DNA from: Bacteroidales bacterium UBA3754
GTDB lineage: Bacteria; Bacteroidota; Bacteroidia; Bacteroidales; UBA1715
Length of the DNA: 62,565 nucleotides
Reading direction: 5' to 3'
NCBI GenBank assembly: GCA_002371705.1
Contig: DFGI01000012.1
Location: 1-62,565 of the forward strand
A model generated the notes under the pieces. That model saw nothing but the letters and a program-made list of their open reading frames with translations, was not told where the DNA came from and did not search any database. The translations under genes and the position numbers were made by a program. The first letter of the stretch is position 1, and every line of letters begins with the position of its first letter. Shown piece after piece: positions 62,495-62,565 of the stretch.

Positions 62495-62565
62495 ATGAAA
62501 ACTAACAACCCTACACCAATCAACGAAAATCAATTTGTGTTATACCAACTTCCAGAGGAAGAAGG
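62495..62565 (+). CDS. Start of a further ORF, cut by the window end
   Basis: An ATG at 62495 opens a frame with no stop to the edge, reading MKTNNPTPINENQFVLYQLP and then EEEG. The polar head followed by a QFVLYQ strand resembles the N-terminus of RhuM/virulence-type proteins common in restriction loci, but 23 residues are too few to assign. It follows the ASCH gene by 64 nt with no terminator seen. Confidence 0.4.
   Translation, partial: MKTNNPTPINENQFVLYQLPEEE

Overview
The window is a 62.6 kb piece of a Bacteroidota chromosome, most likely from the Bacteroidales. The evidence is the recurrent TAnnTTTG promoter box placed just ahead of start codons (at least 16 copies), type IX secretion genes (PorP/SprF, PorE-like proteins and a cargo with a type B sorting domain), the Bacteroidetes-type GlmU-like protein, an OstA-like LPS transport protein and an NrtR-type sugar regulator. 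No rRNA, tRNA, CRISPR array or complete insertion sequence was seen.

Positions 1-21.6 kb are mostly housekeeping: the end of a PstS-like binding lipoprotein, CCA-adding enzyme, a dipeptidyl-peptidase IV-like protease, an operon of a class III cyclase-like protein with TrpS, a GlmU-like protein, Lon, an ECF sigma factor, UvrA followed by a glycosyltransferase, HisD, and an operon of a GH65 phosphorylase with an AsmA-like protein. At 21.6-22.1 kb there is a gene-poor 0.44 kb gap holding a REP-like palindrome, a hairpin and a possible 26-codon ORF with its own promoter box.

Positions 22.1-28.5 kb carry a compact leftward operon of two outer-membrane beta-barrels and three related lipoproteins. 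It has no SusC/SusD, transporter or enzyme and I cannot match it to a named system. Positions 28.8-33.9 kb hold a membrane-anchored muramidase-like protein with a histone-like cytoplasmic tail, a MoxR ATPase, an OstA-like protein, and a CvfB-DusB operon. Positions 33.9-44.3 kb form a type IX secretion locus: a 1645-residue PKD-type cargo reading left, and PorP/SprF plus two PorE-like OmpA proteins reading right. Next come a GH27 alpha-galactosidase with a tightly coupled NrtR-like regulator, and a MORN-repeat/TPR pair.

From 49.1 kb to the right edge the window is a defence island. It opens with a beheaded Fic gene and a degenerate ORF remnant. A tightly packed operon follows: PLD/SNF2 helicase, BRO-N/DinD-like protein, N6-adenine methylase, RecF/SMC-like ATPase, HNH endonuclease, a PIN-GNAT-PUA-like triple fusion, and an ASCH protein. 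Almost every junction is a start/stop overlap or a gap of at most 15 nt. The helicase-methylase-ATPase core resembles the Hma type of defence system; the HNH, triple-fusion and ASCH genes behind it look like an unusual extension and are my best candidate for an undescribed system. Another ORF begins at 62495 and runs off the edge.
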